A DNA stretch of 40,606 nucleotides. Source: Myxococcales bacterium. GTDB lineage: Bacteria > Myxococcota_A > Polyangia > Polyangiales > Polyangiaceae. Both the position numbers and the translations under genes were made by a program. The notes under the pieces were generated by a model. It did not search any database. It was not told the origin of the DNA and worked only from the letters and a program-made list of their open reading frames with translations. Positions 39,585 through 40,606 of the stretch are shown here, piece after piece (the stretch's first letter is position 1; each line of letters opens with the position of its first letter). Where the stretch lies: contig JAHFDV010000003.1 of assembly GCA_023248815.1 (NCBI GenBank), positions 1 through 40,606 of the forward strand, read 5' to 3'.

Positions 39585-40606
39585 GCGATCGCCCTCGTGA
39601 ATCCAAAGCATCCCGACGCCGTGCTTCCCTATGCGGGCCTGGCAGGGTTTCTCACCGAGCGCGGGTGCGCCAAAGAGGCGCAAGCCAAGCTCGAAGAGGC
39701 TCGCAAGAAGCTTCCCGATTCGTCGATGATGGAACGCGCCCTCGGTGACGTGGCGCTCGCTCAAGGCGCGCTCGACGTCGCGATCGATCACTACCGCGCA
39801 GCTGCCGGACGCGACCAGCAAGACCCCAATCCGCACTTCCGACTCGCGGTGGCTTACCGTCGCATGAAGAAGATCCCGGAAGCGCAAGCGGAGCTCGCGA
39901 AGGTCGAAGCGCTCGACAAAGAGTTCCCGGGACTCGTCGTCGAACGCGGACTTCTCTTCGAAGAGAGCGGGGATGTCGAGCAAGCGCTCGCACAGTTCAA
40001 ACAAGCGCTCGAAAAATCTCCCAACGACCTCGAATTGCAGCTTCGCGTGGGCTTTGCGTATGTGTCGGTCGATCATGCAGACGAAGCCGTCACGACCCTT
40101 CGCAAGGTCTACGAGACCAAGCCCGACTCGGCGCAGGTGAATCACGCCCTCGGTCGCGCGCTTCTCGCGCAAGGCGAGACCAAAGTCCCCGAGGCCCTCC
40201 GTTATCTGAAGCGCGCCGTCGAGCTCGACAAAACGCACGCCGAATATCACGTGTATCTTGCAATGGCCGCGAACGACTCGATGCCTGCGCAGCTCGGCCT
40301 CGCTCGCCAAGAAATTGAAAAGGCGCTCGAGATTGACCCAGCGCTCGCGGAAGCCTTCTGGCAGCGCGGTGCGCTTTCACTGAAAGAATCACGCACCGAA
40401 GACGCGCTTCGCGACGTCAAAAAGGCGCTCGAGCTGAGGCCGTCGAAGCTCGAGATTTATGCGACGCTCGCCGAAGTCTACGAAGCGAAGAACGAGAACG
40501 GCGCCGCGATCGAAGCGTGGCGTCGTGCGCTCACCGTGAAACATCCGCGACCCGCATGGCGATACCGCTACGCGAAGCAAATGAAGGAGCGCGGACAATG
40601 GGGTGA
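39585..40606 (+). pseudogene. In-frame continuation of the TPR protein after TAA (runs off window end)
   Basis: Same frame, stop-free for 340 codons: AIALVNPKHPDAVLPYAGLAGFLTERGCAKEAQAKLEEARKKLP... with repeated TPR motifs; not listed as an ORF in the track because it has no stop before the window end. Confidence 0.8.

Noticed and set aside
39312-40310. 332-aa minus-strand ORF at the window end
   Set aside because: Antisense to a TPR frame with clear protein-level periodicity; composition typical of shadow ORFs.

Overview
High-GC bacterial chromosome segment of about 40.6 kb. Its style (many lipoproteins, a Hanks-type Ser/Thr kinase, an MJ0042 zinc-ribbon/TPR protein, a histone-H1-like protein) is compatible with a myxobacterium-like organism, but that assignment is inference. 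Most of the window is housekeeping or envelope genes: tRNA-Arg(ACG)-tadA, M13 peptidase, TlpA/TrxA/DsbA thioredoxin-fold proteins, polysaccharide deacetylase, an SppA-type protease, Ser/Thr kinase, hydroxyacyl-CoA dehydrogenase, ruvA, a GT39/ArnT-like membrane glycosyltransferase, glnB-glnA, a vapBC-like toxin-antitoxin pair, uvrA and an EamA transporter. The items most worth following up are: (1) an in-frame TAA that splits an otherwise continuous MJ0042-TM-TPR reading frame at 39582-39584; (2) a ParA/MinD-like ATPase fused to a J-like domain lacking HPD and to a RodZ-like HTH; (3) a perfect 8-bp inverted repeat overlapping the vapB start codon, with repeats next to vapC that carry copies of the vapC 3' end; (4) tRNA-Arg(ACG) directly upstream of tadA, the enzyme that modifies it; (5) a duplication of the glnB tail that stays in frame past the stop codon, differing only at synonymous positions; (6) a ~600-bp purine-rich intergenic region with several strong hairpins. 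No CRISPR array, rRNA, prophage or transposase was found. All calls come from reading the sequence; no database search was run.
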